Assembly (NCBI RefSeq): GCF_000411255.1
Contig: NZ_KE150412.1
Coordinates: forward strand, 2,745,968 to 2,809,967
Direction of reading: 5' to 3'
Source of the DNA: Paenibacillus sp. HGH0039
Lineage (GTDB): Bacteria > Bacillota > Bacilli > Paenibacillales > NBRC-103111
Length of the DNA stretch: 64,000 nucleotides
Positions 6,224 through 14,666 of this stretch are shown piece after piece (the first letter of the stretch is position 1; each line of letters starts with the position of its first letter). Position numbers and translations under genes: made by a program. The notes under the pieces were generated by a model. It saw only the letters and a program-made list of their open reading frames with translations, searched no databases and was not told the origin of the DNA.

Positions 6224-8767
6224 CTATTGAGTCCGTTCATTCTTCTGACGGGGGATCGTAAAATGCCGCCACTCCGGCGGGAGGAGAGACTGGTAGCGCC
6301 TTTGCAGGAAGCGGTCGTCGATCAGGACCAGCGTCCCATAGTCGTTCTCCGTCCGGATCAGACGGCCGCCGGCCTGCATGACTTTATTCATGCCCGGGAA
6401 TACATACGCGTAATCGAAGCCGCTTCGGCCGTCCCGGTCAAAATGCTCTTTGATCATATTCCGCTCCGGCCCTACCTGGGGCAGCCCTACACCCACCACG
6501 ACCACGCCCGTAAGCCGGTCGCCCCTCAGGTCGATGCCTTCGGAGAAAATCCCGCCCATGACGGCAAAGCCGATCAGAGTGCGGGAAGAGTCCGCCCGGA
6601 AGGATGCGAGAAAGGATTCCCGCTCCTCCTCCGGCATCGACGGCTGCTGGACCAGGATGCGCAGGATGCGGCTGCCTCGGTCCCCGCTTCCGGCTTCATC
6701 GCCGGAGCCGCCGGAACTCGCTTCCTCCGCTAGGGTAGACCCGCCGTCGCTCTCATCCAAAGCCGGCAGCCGATCTTGAAGCAAGACTTCCACCGCTTCG
6801 AAAAGGCCAATGCCGTCTCCGGAAGCAGTCTCTGAAGCCGCTTCAGTGCCGCCCGCTTCTCCGTTAACCGCGGCACCGGATTGCGGCCCTCTCTCCTGTT
6901 CCAGGAAAAGCGCGGCCACCTCCCGCATGTATTCATAAGAAGGGAAGAAGACGAGATAATTGCCCGGTTTCTCGCGGACGAGCTTTCCCAAAAGCCGCGA
7001 GATCGGCAGCTTGGTCTTGTCCCGGTCCTTGTAGCGGGTGGAAAGCGGCTCGATCCATACATCGAGCTGCTCCTGCCGGAACGGCCACGGAATCGCCACC
7101 GTGTAATCATCCTCTCCGCCGCCCAGCATATCCATGTAGTAGGAAAAAGGCGCCAGAGTGGCGGAGAAGAACACATGCGCCCGATACCCTTTCCCCATCT
7201 GCGCCAGCAGCGCGGAAGGATCCAGGCAGAGCAGCTTGAGCCGCACATCGCTGCGCTGCACCTCGGCGAGAGTCACATACCGCTCGTCGTAATACTTCGC
7301 CGTGCGCAGAAAGCTCTGCACCGCGAAGTAGGTGTCGAGCAGGAGCTCCTGCGCCTCGCCGCCCTGCCCGGGAGCGGAGAGCTCCCGCTCCGCCTGCTGC
7401 GCGAACGCTTCCAGCAGGACCGGCAGCTCTTCCGCCACTTCCCGGAGCACGAAGCTGCCGCCGCTGCCCTGTTCCTTGCGGAAGGCGATGAAATAGTCGT
7501 TCACGGCCTTGGCCGCGGCTTCCACGGCGGAGTTCCGCCCCTTGAAATCCCTTTTCAGCTGCAGAAAAGGGGCTTTCGTCAACTCGGCGGAAAACATCTC
7601 TCTGCCGCGGTCCACAAGATTGTGCGCCTCGTCGATCAGAAGCGTCGTCTGCTTTTTCACTTCCTCCGGAAGACGCTTGAGATATACTTTAGGATCGAAA
7701 ATATAATTGTAGTCGCAGATAACCGCGTCGGCCGCATAAGCCGCATCAAGCGAAAACTCGAACGGACACACTTTGTGCTTGCGCGCGTATTTCTCGATGA
7801 CACTTCGGTTCATCAGCTTTTCATGGGACAGCATGTCCAGGACAGCCCCGTTCACCCGGTCATAATACCCGTCGGCAAATTCGCACATTTCCTTCCTGCA
7901 ATCCACCTCTTCACGGAAACAAATCTTGTCTTTCGCCGTCAGCGTGACGGTACGCATATGAAGACCCCGCTCGATCATGAGGGAAAAAGCTTCCTCCGCG
8001 GCCGTACGCGTCAACGTCTTCGCCGTCAGATAAAAAATCCGCTGGAGCAGTCCTTCACCCACCGCTTTAACGGACGGAAAAAGGGTCGAAATGGTTTTGC
8101 CCGTGCCGGTAGGCGCATTCGCGAACAGCTTGTGGCCGTCTTTGATCGTTTTGTAGACCGATCCGGCGAACTGCCGCTGTCCTTCCCGGTAGGCCGGATA
8201 GGGAAAAGGCAGCTCCCTGATGCTGGCGTCCCGTTCCCGGCGGTTTTGCAGCTGCATGGCCGCGTAAGGAGCATAAAGACGCACGGCTTCCAGCACGGCG
8301 GTCTCCATTTCGTTATAGGAATATTCCCTGACGTACCGCTGCTGTTCCTCCGTCCCGACCTGAACATACGTCAGCTGGACTTTCATGCGGTCCCTTCCGT
8401 TCTGCCGCGCATACATATAGGCGTAACAGACCGCCTGGGCCCAGTGAACGGGATGGCGGTTTTCCTCCACAAGCCGGGGATCGCCCGTCGAAGATTTGAT
8501 CTCGTCAATCGTAACCTCACCGCCGTCATCCTCGAAAAGCAGCCCGTCGCAGCGGCCCTCCAGCACAAATACCATCCCGTCCAAGAGGATTTCCGTTTGC
8601 AGGAAAACTTCTTTCCGGTCGCTGTCCCCGTAAGTTTTCTGCACCTTCTGATGGGCCTTGGTTCCTTCGGTTAATGCCGTAGCGGTCCGGAAGCCGGATT
8701 CGATGCTTCCGCTCCGGTAAGCATATTCCACCAGAGTACGGACTGAAATTCTTACTTCACCGCTCAT
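6224..8767 (-). CDS. RecB-type nuclease fused to DinG/XPD-family DNA helicase
   Basis: 847 residues. The N-terminal 180 residues carry the RecB/Cas4-type nuclease motifs: H39 (GTKAHQKV), D74 (GRCDGLLF), E89-I-K91 (IDEIKSS) and Q111-x-x-x-Y115 (QAVCYAYMY). The rest is an XPD-like superfamily 2 helicase: Walker A NAPTGTGKT (217-225), four cysteines C283, C290, C295 and C334 placed for an iron-sulfur cluster, DEAH in LLIDEAHNL (about 379-382), and motif VI QAGGRLIRTENDYG near the end. A glycine/alanine/glutamate-rich insertion of about 60 residues interrupts the second RecA-like domain near 630-690. Expected to unwind damaged or structured DNA 5' to 3' and cut it. The gene stands alone behind a LexA-like box. 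Confidence 0.9.
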   Translation of the reverse strand: MSGEVRISVRTLVEYAYRSGSIESGFRTATALTEGTKAHQKVQKTYGDSDRKEVFLQTEILLDGMVFVLEGRCDGLLFEDDGGEVTIDEIKSSTGDPRLVEENRHPVHWAQAVCYAYMYARQNGRDRMKVQLTYVQVGTEEQQRYVREYSYNEMETAVLEAVRLYAPYAAMQLQNRRERDASIRELPFPYPAYREGQRQFAGSVYKTIKDGHKLFANAPTGTGKTISTLFPSVKAVGEGLLQRIFYLTAKTLTRTAAEEAFSLMIERGLHMRTVTLTAKDKICFREEVDCRKEMCEFADGYYDRVNGAVLDMLSHEKLMNRSVIEKYARKHKVCPFEFSLDAAYAADAVICDYNYIFDPKVYLKRLPEEVKKQTTLLIDEAHNLVDRGREMFSAELTKAPFLQLKRDFKGRNSAVEAAAKAVNDYFIAFRKEQGSGGSFVLREVAEELPVLLEAFAQQAERELSAPGQGGEAQELLLDTYFAVQSFLRTAKYYDERYVTLAEVQRSDVRLKLLCLDPSALLAQMGKGYRAHVFFSATLAPFSYYMDMLGGGEDDYTVAIPWPFRQEQLDVWIEPLSTRYKDRDKTKLPISRLLGKLVREKPGNYLVFFPSYEYMREVAALFLEQERGPQSGAAVNGEAGGTEAASETASGDGIGLFEAVEVLLQDRLPALDESDGGSTLAEEASSGGSGDEAGSGDRGSRILRILVQQPSMPEEERESFLASFRADSSRTLIGFAVMGGIFSEGIDLRGDRLTGVVVVGVGLPQVGPERNMIKEHFDRDGRSGFDYAYVFPGMNKVMQAGGRLIRTENDYGTLVLIDDRFLQRRYQSLLPPEWRHFTIPRQKNERTQ

Positions 8768-8802
8768 TCCCTCACCGCCCTTTTTATAAATACCCGTTCC
8801 GC

Positions 8803-8814
8803 GAACGTTCGTTC
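8803..8814 (-). promoter_or_regulatory. LexA/DinR SOS box upstream of the nuclease-helicase
   Basis: The minus strand reads GAACGAACGTTC, a full match to the core GAACRNRYGTTY of the Bacillus SOS box; only the two outermost consensus bases differ. It lies 36-47 bases before the start codon and overlaps the promoter region upstream of the -10-like TATAAA near 8784. Confidence 0.7.
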
Positions 8815-8935
8815 TATCTGCCGATTATATCATCCTCCGGATTATTTCCCAACCATAGGAAACCGGGAGGAACTGAGCGATGACCATTGTCTGATTCAAG
8901 ACCTTTAGACAAGATACCAAACCCTGTTCGTAAAA

Positions 8936-8965
8936 AAAGACTCCTCCGCAGACGGAAAAGTCTTT
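8936..8965 (-). terminator. Terminator of lspA
   Basis: AAAGACT pairs with AGTCTTT, with a T-tract on the leftward side, 30 bases past the lspA stop. Confidence 0.75.
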
Positions 8966-8995
8966 ATACAGAAATCAAACGAAAAGCAGACCGGG

Positions 8996-9472
8996 TCACC
9001 CCTGCTCTTCCCCGGCGGCGAGCGGGTTCTGCTTTTTCCGGTAATAGTCCAGAACGCCCGCGATCAGGAAAAGAACAACGCCGATGTTAATCGCGATATC
9101 GGCCAGATTCAGAATGCCCCCGCCGGGACGAAATTCAAGAAAATCCGTCACTTTGCCGAACCAGAAACGGTCGATGGCATTCCCCGCTGCGCCTCCCGTT
9201 AGAAATCCCATGCTCGCATCCATCAGCGGGCCCTGAATTTCCCCTTTGCGCCGATAGTAAAGCACAATGGCGATGAACACAACCGCCAGCACGGCGAATA
9301 CGCGCGCGTATCCCTGAAACCTGCTTCCGGCCATCCCGCTGTTCTCATAATGCGTAAGCGCCATGCTCCCCCAGAACGGAACGGACTCCCCGACCGCCAT
9401 CGTGGCGCGGATCAAAGCTTTCGCAAACTGGTCGACAGCTGCAACCAAGGCGGCAGTGAAATAAAACAGCAT
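8996..9472 (-). CDS. lspA: Lipoprotein signal peptidase II
   Basis: 158 residues, four membrane helices. All LspA signatures are present: VDQFAKALI near the N terminus, NSGMA (about 44), GGAAGNAIDR with the first catalytic aspartate, VTDFLEF, and LNLADIAINIG with the second aspartate. It cleaves prolipoproteins after diacylglyceryl transfer. The family usually sits before rluD and pyrR, but here it is on its own between the helicase and an ABC exporter, which is unusual and may mean a second lspA exists elsewhere. Confidence 0.95.
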   Translation of the reverse strand: MLFYFTAALVAAVDQFAKALIRATMAVGESVPFWGSMALTHYENSGMAGSRFQGYARVFAVLAVVFIAIVLYYRRKGEIQGPLMDASMGFLTGGAAGNAIDRFWFGKVTDFLEFRPGGGILNLADIAINIGVVLFLIAGVLDYYRKKQNPLAAGEEQG

Positions 9473-9590
9473 AACAGCTCTCTCCTTCCGATTGGCAAGC
9501 TTTCGATCCTTAACGGCATAAATTGTTCCACAAGGAACATTTTCACTATCTCCCGGATCGTTTTCAGAACATGTACCCGGGCATCGTTTT

Positions 9591-11465
9591 TTAGACGGCG
9601 CCTTCTATATTTTTGAACTGGTTGTAAAACATCCGGGAATACACGCCCTGCTGTCCGATCAGCGTGTCGTGCGCGCCTTTTTCCACAATTTCTCCGTGGT
9701 CGATGACCATAATGGTATCCGCATCCCGGATTGTATTCAGCCTGTGCGCGATAATAAAGCTGGTCCGGTCCTGCATAACCTTGAGCAGCGCATCCTGGAT
9801 ATGAAGCTCCGTACGCGTGTCGATGCTGCTGGTCGCTTCGTCCAGGATGAGGATAGAAGGCTTCGCCAGAATGACCCGGGCAATCGCAAGAAGCTGCCGC
9901 TGGCCTTGGCTTAAATTCCCGCCGTTCTCCGAAAGGAGGGTTTCGTATTTCGCGGGAAGCCGGTTAATGAACACGTCCGCGTTAGCCATGGCGGCTGCGG
10001 CTTCGACCTCGGCATCCGTAGCATCCGGCCTGCCGTATTTGATATTCTCCTTGATCGTCCCCGAGAAAAGGTACGTATCCTGGAGTACGATACCGAACGT
10101 CCTCCGCAGGCTGTCCCGCGTATACTCGCGGATATCCCGCCCGTCGATCAGGATGCGGCCCCCGGTAACATCGTAGAACCTTGTCAACAGGTTGACGATA
10201 GTCGTCTTGCCCGCCCCCGTCGGACCGACAAGCGCCGTGGAGCTGCCTTGGGCGGAATCGAAGCTTACGTTTTTCAGAATTGGCACATCCGGGCGGTAGC
10301 CGAAGCTTACATTTTCAAAAACGACGTGTCCCTTCGGATGAAGAAGCTCGACGGCCTCCGCGGAATCGGAGGGCTCCTCTTTCTCGTCGATGACCTCAAA
10401 CACTCGTTCCGCCCCCGCCACACCGGACTGGAGAATATTAAAAATATTCGCGAGATCGTTCAACGGCCGGACAAACTGCCGCGAATAGCTTAAAAAACTC
10501 GCGATAACCCCGACGGTAATATCCCCGCGCACGGCGAGAATCCCCCCCACCAGGGCTACAGCGGCAAAGCCGATATTATTAATGACGTTAAGCAGAGGCA
10601 TCAGGAATCCGGAGCGGATTTGCGCCTTGAGCCCTACCTCGCACAGCTCCGCATTAACCTGTTCGAACTCCGCAATCGCCTTTTCTTCGTGATTAAACGC
10701 TTTGACGACCTGGAGACCGGATATGGTCTCTTCGATATGTCCGTTCAGTTTGCCGAGCTGGATCTGCTGGTTTTTGAACAGGACGCTCGTTTTCTTCGTA
10801 ATGGTCCGGGTCAGCACGAACAGGATCGGCACGGTAACCAGGCTGGCCAGCGTCAGTGTCGGACTGAGCACGAGCATCATCGCCAGAGAGCCGACAATCG
10901 CGATGACGCCGCTCATAAGCTGCGTGGTGGACTGCGAAATCGTGCTGCTCACATTGTCGATATCGTTGGACAAGCGGCTCATCAATTCCCCGTGAGGCCG
11001 GGTATCGAAGTAAGCGACCGGAAGCTTCTGAAGCTTGGCGAAAAGAGCTCCCCGCAGCCGCATCACAATCCGCTGCGATACGCCTGCCATGAGCCAGCTC
11101 TGGAGGAAGGTGAACACCGCGTCGATGAGGTACGCCAGCAAGAGGACCAGCACCATCGTCTTCAGGATGCCGAAATCGACGCCTTGTTCCGGATGAGACA
11201 TCGCATCCACGGAGACCCCGATCAGATAAGGCCCTACCAGAGTGAGAGCCGCTCCGATCAGAATCAGGGCGAAAATGACCGTCAGCAGCTTCCGTTCGCT
11301 GCCGAAATAAGCCCACAGCCTGCGCAAAGTTCCCTTGAAGTTCTTCGGCTTCACTACAGGTCCGCGGCCGCGCATTCCCCCGTGCCCCGGCCCTCCTCTG
11401 GGCGAGACTGTCACGGGGCTGCCGGGAGGGTTCTGGCCGCCCGGCCGTTCTTGGGAAGCTGCCAT
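9591..11465 (-). CDS. ABC exporter half-transporter, canonical nucleotide site (YfiC/TM288-like)
   Basis: 624 residues: a Pro/Gly-rich cytosolic tail (1-45), six membrane helices (about 60-340), then the ATPase with Walker A GPTGAGKTT, signature LSQGQ, Walker B ILILDEATSSID (catalytic Glu intact) and switch His in IAHRLNTI. The LSQGQ signature with an intact Glu is the TM288/BmrD-type half. ATG 11465 has AAGGAGGT upstream and follows the partner's stop by one base. Forms a heterodimeric multidrug or lipid exporter with the gene at 11467. Confidence 0.93.
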   Translation of the reverse strand: MAASQERPGGQNPPGSPVTVSPRGGPGHGGMRGRGPVVKPKNFKGTLRRLWAYFGSERKLLTVIFALILIGAALTLVGPYLIGVSVDAMSHPEQGVDFGILKTMVLVLLLAYLIDAVFTFLQSWLMAGVSQRIVMRLRGALFAKLQKLPVAYFDTRPHGELMSRLSNDIDNVSSTISQSTTQLMSGVIAIVGSLAMMLVLSPTLTLASLVTVPILFVLTRTITKKTSVLFKNQQIQLGKLNGHIEETISGLQVVKAFNHEEKAIAEFEQVNAELCEVGLKAQIRSGFLMPLLNVINNIGFAAVALVGGILAVRGDITVGVIASFLSYSRQFVRPLNDLANIFNILQSGVAGAERVFEVIDEKEEPSDSAEAVELLHPKGHVVFENVSFGYRPDVPILKNVSFDSAQGSSTALVGPTGAGKTTIVNLLTRFYDVTGGRILIDGRDIREYTRDSLRRTFGIVLQDTYLFSGTIKENIKYGRPDATDAEVEAAAAMANADVFINRLPAKYETLLSENGGNLSQGQRQLLAIARVILAKPSILILDEATSSIDTRTELHIQDALLKVMQDRTSFIIAHRLNTIRDADTIMVIDHGEIVEKGAHDTLIGQQGVYSRMFYNQFKNIEGAV

Positions 11466-11466
11466 G

Positions 11467-13410
11467 TCAGCCGACCTCCTTTCCCATTTGCGACTGGAAG
11501 ATTTCCCGGTAGACCCGGCAGCTTCCGAGCAGCTCGTCATGCGTGCCGGAGCCTACAATCTCGCCGCGGTCCAGCACGACGATTTTGTCCGCGTCCATGA
11601 CGGACGTGATCCGCTGGGCGATCAGCAGGCAGGTGAGCCCCTCGGCGTATTTCTTCAGCGCGTCCTTGATCCGCGCTTCCGTGGCGGCATCGACGGCGCT
11701 AGTGCAGTCGTCGAGGATAAGAATCTCCGGCTTTCTCACGATGGCGCGCGCAATCGAAAGCCGCTGTTTCTGGCCGCCGGAGAAGTTCACGCCTCCCTGC
11801 CCGAGCCTGGTTTCATAGCCTTCGGGCGAAGCGGCTATGAACTCGTGGGCCTCGGCCATCCGGGCCGCATGTTCCATCTCCTCCGGAGAGGCGTCTTCTT
11901 TGCCCCAGCGGAGATTGTCGGCCACCGTGCCGGTGAACAGCACGGTTTTCTGGGGCACGACGGCGATTTTCTCGCGCAGGCGGCTCGGCTCCAGTTCTCT
12001 GACATCGGTACCGTTCACTTTGACGGTTCCGGACACCGCGTCATAGAACCGGGGAATGAGGCTGACGAGCGTGCTTTTGCCGGAGCCCGTGGAGCCGATG
12101 ATGCCGACGGTCTGTCCCGGCTCGCAGGAGAAGGTGATCCGTCTCAGCACCGGTTCGCCGGATGTTCCCTCGTACGAGAACGTGACGTTCTCGAACTCGA
12201 CGCTTCCCCCGGTCTGCGGGGCGGATGGAGCCGCAGCATCGGGATTTCGGCCGCCGGCCGTGAAGCCTCCCGGATAGGCCGGGTTAGCCAAGGCCCCGGG
12301 CTGTGCGGCTGTCTGTCCGGCCGTTATCCCGCCGGGCTGCGAGCCGGGCCGCGCCTCCGAATGCGCACCGGTCCGCATTCCCGTCTGTGTGCCTGATGCC
12401 GGCTGATCCACGGAGCTTGCCGCGCCTCCGACGGCTGCCGCTGTGGCCGGAATTTGCGCAGCCATCGTATTCTCCTCCGCGAAAATTTCGCCGATCCGGC
12501 CCGCGGAAGCCCGCGCGCGCACAAACATGTTGAACACCATGGAAATCAGCATGAGCGAGAACAAAATCTGCGTCATGTAATTGACGAAAGCGATAATGTG
12601 CCCGGCCTGCATCTGGCCCTGATCTACACGAAGACCTCCTAGCCATAAGACAGCCACAATCCCGAAATTAACGGTCAGCGTAATCCCCGGGTTAAAGGCC
12701 GACATGACCCGCGTGGCTGTAACCGACCGGGAGCGGTACTCTTCGTTCGCTCCGCCGAATTTGCCGACTTCGTAATCGAACCGGTTGAAAGCTTTGACGA
12801 CCCGGACACCGGACAAATACTCCCGCATAATCCCGTTAACCCGGTCGAGCGCCTGCTGTACCTTGATAAAGTAAGGAAAGCCCACCTTCATATTGATTGC
12901 GATCAGGATGCCGACCAAGGGAACGACAACAGCCAGAATGACGGAGAGCGGCGGATTCAGACGCGCCGCCATAATCAAGCTTCCGATGCAGAGCAGCGGA
13001 GCTTTGACGAATACGCGCATCAGGCCGTTCACGAACATTTGAACCTGCGTAACGTCGTTGGTTAACCGGGTGACCAGGGAGGCGCGGTCGAACCGGTCGA
13101 TATTTTCAAAAGACAGGGACTGGATTTTGCGGAATAAATCCGACCGAAGCTCGGCCCCGAACTTCTGCGAAACATGACTCGAGATCACATTGCGGATCGA
13201 CGCCGAAATGGCCCCCAGCGCGGTTACCAGCAGCATAACGCCGCCCATCCGCCACACGTAATCCATCTGTTTGCCCGCTACGCCTACATCGATGATTTTG
13301 GACATCAGCGTCGGCAGCGTGAGATCGCACAAGGCTTCCAGTGTCAGAAAAGCGACCGCGGCGCTAAAGGGCTTCCAGTACTTGCTTATATATTTTCGTG
13401 AAATGGGCAT
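11467..13410 (-). CDS. ABC exporter half-transporter, degenerate nucleotide site (YfiB/TM287-like)
   Basis: 647 residues: membrane domain (about 15-310) and ATPase domain (about 395-640). Walker A is GSTGSGKST and the signature FSGGQ is canonical, but Walker B reads ILILDDCTSAVD: the catalytic glutamate is aspartate, the hallmark of the non-hydrolysing half of heterodimeric exporters (TM287, BmrC). An unusual linker of about 80 residues, rich in Ala, Gly, Gln, Thr and Pro, joins the membrane and ATPase domains (about 312-392). Transcribed ahead of its partner with a one-base gap. Confidence 0.93.
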   Translation of the reverse strand: MPISRKYISKYWKPFSAAVAFLTLEALCDLTLPTLMSKIIDVGVAGKQMDYVWRMGGVMLLVTALGAISASIRNVISSHVSQKFGAELRSDLFRKIQSLSFENIDRFDRASLVTRLTNDVTQVQMFVNGLMRVFVKAPLLCIGSLIMAARLNPPLSVILAVVVPLVGILIAINMKVGFPYFIKVQQALDRVNGIMREYLSGVRVVKAFNRFDYEVGKFGGANEEYRSRSVTATRVMSAFNPGITLTVNFGIVAVLWLGGLRVDQGQMQAGHIIAFVNYMTQILFSLMLISMVFNMFVRARASAGRIGEIFAEENTMAAQIPATAAAVGGAASSVDQPASGTQTGMRTGAHSEARPGSQPGGITAGQTAAQPGALANPAYPGGFTAGGRNPDAAAPSAPQTGGSVEFENVTFSYEGTSGEPVLRRITFSCEPGQTVGIIGSTGSGKSTLVSLIPRFYDAVSGTVKVNGTDVRELEPSRLREKIAVVPQKTVLFTGTVADNLRWGKEDASPEEMEHAARMAEAHEFIAASPEGYETRLGQGGVNFSGGQKQRLSIARAIVRKPEILILDDCTSAVDAATEARIKDALKKYAEGLTCLLIAQRITSVMDADKIVVLDRGEIVGSGTHDELLGSCRVYREIFQSQMGKEVG

Positions 13411-13451
13411 TCTGTCTCACCTGTCCGTCCTCGTAAACGATAAGTAAACCC

Positions 13452-13478
13452 CTATGGAATAGTTCTATTATCCACCAT
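13452..13478 (-). CDS. Possible 8-residue leader peptide ahead of the ABC exporter
   Basis: ATG at 13478 follows AAGGAGGGG at good spacing and encodes MVDNRTIP before a TAG. It ends 41 bases before the ATG of the first exporter gene. BmrCD of Bacillus subtilis, a heterodimeric exporter of the same type, is controlled by translation of a leader peptide, so a regulatory role is conceivable. No terminator hairpin was found between the peptide and the exporter, which weakens the analogy. Confidence 0.3.
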   Translation of the reverse strand: MVDNRTIP

Positions 13479-13541
13479 ATTCCCCTCCTTTTCAAAAGTC
13501 ACGAGCTTCTCTTTTTTACGTATTCCCGGCAAAAGCAAAAA

Positions 13542-13570
13542 AACCGCCGGTGCGCAGTGCACGGGCGGTT
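13542..13570 (-). terminator. Terminator of the NAD(P)-binding protein gene
   Basis: AACCGCC pairs with GGCGGTT around an inner TGC-rich loop. On the minus strand it is followed by TTTTTTTGC. It begins 12 bases past the stop codon. Confidence 0.8.
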
Positions 13571-13581
13571 CTGACATTTCA

Positions 13582-14217
13582 TTAAGATTCGGATACGACA
13601 GTAAAACGCTCATTTTCATGCTTCGGCTGTTCAATCTCATCCAAAACAGCGGCCGCATAATCTTCATAACTCACATAGCTTTCGCCTTTGGAGTTAACGA
13701 GCAGGTTATCCTTGCCCGTACGGTACTGCCCTGTTCTCTTGCCAAGTGCGAAGATAGCGGACGGGCTGACGAACGTCCATTTGATTCCCTTGGTGTTTTG
13801 CAGAATCTCCAGGTTTTTGCCCTGATTCGAAGCCGTCGCAAAATAAGCGGACGGGAAATCCGGCGTTTCCAGCACGCGCGTCGTTTTCGCTTCGTCCACG
13901 AACAGGCTGCCCGCTCCCCCGACGACGATCAATTTCGTCTCCGGCGCGCCTTTCAGTGCTTCGATCAGCACGTTGCCCGCGTCAACATGGAGATGCTCCT
14001 GGCCCGGCGCCGCTCCGAAAGCGTTAACGACGATATCGAATGCTTTCAGATCGGACGCGGTCAGATCGAACACGTCCTTTTCCAGAAGGGCTGCGCCTTC
14101 CGCGCTTACTTTAGCCGCGTCTCTTACGATTGCGGTAACCTCATGCCCTCTGTCCTGCGCTTCTTTCAAAATACGGCTGCCGGCTTTGCCGCTTGCGCCG
14201 ATAATAGCTATTTTCAT
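13582..14217 (-). CDS. NAD(P)-binding protein, NmrA/YwnB-like atypical SDR
   Basis: 211 residues beginning MKIAIIGASGKAGSRILKEA, the Rossmann GxxGxxG fingerprint, then VVNAFGA and LIVVGGAGSL, as in YwnB/YhfK-like NAD(P)H-binding proteins related to flavin reductases and atypical short-chain dehydrogenases. ATG at 14217 is preferred: GGGAGGAATCCGTT precedes it, whereas an upstream in-frame ATG at 14253 has no site. Proteins of this group are often induced by electrophiles or redox stress. The promoter overlaps a perfect palindrome, so a dedicated repressor is likely; none is adjacent. Confidence 0.85.
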   Translation of the reverse strand: MKIAIIGASGKAGSRILKEAQDRGHEVTAIVRDAAKVSAEGAALLEKDVFDLTASDLKAFDIVVNAFGAAPGQEHLHVDAGNVLIEALKGAPETKLIVVGGAGSLFVDEAKTTRVLETPDFPSAYFATASNQGKNLEILQNTKGIKWTFVSPSAIFALGKRTGQYRTGKDNLLVNSKGESYVSYEDYAAAVLDEIEQPKHENERFTVVSES

Positions 14218-14264
14218 AACGGATTCCTCCCGAATAATGATTTCGTAGTACATTGCCTCTTACA

Positions 14265-14301
14265 TGTAACTATTATAGTTACAGGTTATCGGTTTTGTCA
14301 A
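14265..14301 (-). promoter_or_regulatory. Promoter with palindromic operator over the -10 box
   Basis: Leftward TTGACA (14301-14296), 18-base spacer, TATAAT (14277-14272). The -10 lies inside the perfect 19-bp palindrome TGTAACTATTATAGTTACA (14265-14283). A repressor bound here would block RNA polymerase directly. The half-site TGTAAC/GTTACA resembles sites used by HxlR- and MarR-type redox regulators; which one acts is unknown. Confidence 0.75.
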
Positions 14302-14446
14302 CTCCGGCTTGAATAGCCTATTTTTCAAAATCGACAATGACGGGGGATATTATACATCTCGTTCAAGTCCATTCATGCCCGTAACAAAGGTGATCTTTTA
14401 TATGAACTGCACATTCAACCAACTTTTCTCTTTCCAAAAATTATGC

Positions 14447-14452
14447 TATACT
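14447..14452 (+). promoter_or_regulatory. Promoter for the putative antisense RNA
   Basis: Extended -10 box TGCTATACT (TG at 14444-14445, hexamer 14447-14452); no clear -35. Predicted start near 14459, from which a rightward RNA would run into the toxin gene's 3' end. Confidence 0.5.
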
Positions 14453-14521
14453 GTGTGTAACACTGCGTTTAACGTAGGATTCAATTAACGTATGAAGTTT
14501 CTTCTTGCTATCTATACTAAA

Positions 14522-14557
14522 AAAGAGCCTTCACCGCGCCAACGGTGAAAACTCTTT
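14522..14557 (-). terminator. Terminator of the putative toxin mRNA
   Basis: AAAGAG and TTCACCG pair with CGGTGAA and CTCTTT; on the minus strand the stem is followed by TTTTTT (14522-14516). It lies 88 bases past the toxin stop codon and inside the region covered by the antisense RNA. Confidence 0.75.
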
Positions 14558-14611
14558 AGGACCCGAAAGGCTGTGGAACACCACGGCGCGCAAGCACAAC
14601 TAAATGTAATG

Positions 14612-14666
14612 CAAGCGAAAACCACCGTTTAGGCGCCTAACCTACTAGCGGTGGTTTTTTCGCTTG
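14612..14666 (+). terminator. Terminator of the putative antisense RNA
   Basis: CAAGCGAAAACCACCG pairs with CGGTGGTTTTTTCGCTTG with a two-base bulge; the loop holds the self-complementary GGCGCC. The longer T run (six) is on the plus strand and only four T on the minus strand, which favours stopping rightward transcription. It overlaps the toxin stop codon. Confidence 0.7.

Larger units (their letters stand above)
14459..14666 (+). ncRNA. Putative antisense antitoxin RNA of a type I toxin-antitoxin pair
   Basis: A rightward RNA of about 200 bases is predicted from the extended -10 at 14447 to the hairpin at 14612-14666, where CCACCG pairs with CGGTGG followed by six T. It has no good reading frame. 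It is fully complementary to the last codons and the whole 3' untranslated region of the convergent small toxin gene, an overlap of about 150 bases. This is the geometry of RatA/txpA and SR4/bsrG in Bacillus subtilis. Antisense function is inferred from position only. Confidence 0.5.

Noticed and set aside
6881..8674. Long frame opposite the nuclease-helicase gene
   Set aside because: Antisense shadow of a GC-rich gene; no motif or ribosome site.
8887..9090. 67-codon rightward frame near lspA
   Set aside because: Lies opposite the lspA 3' end and terminator; Arg/Lys-rich composition is a shadow effect.
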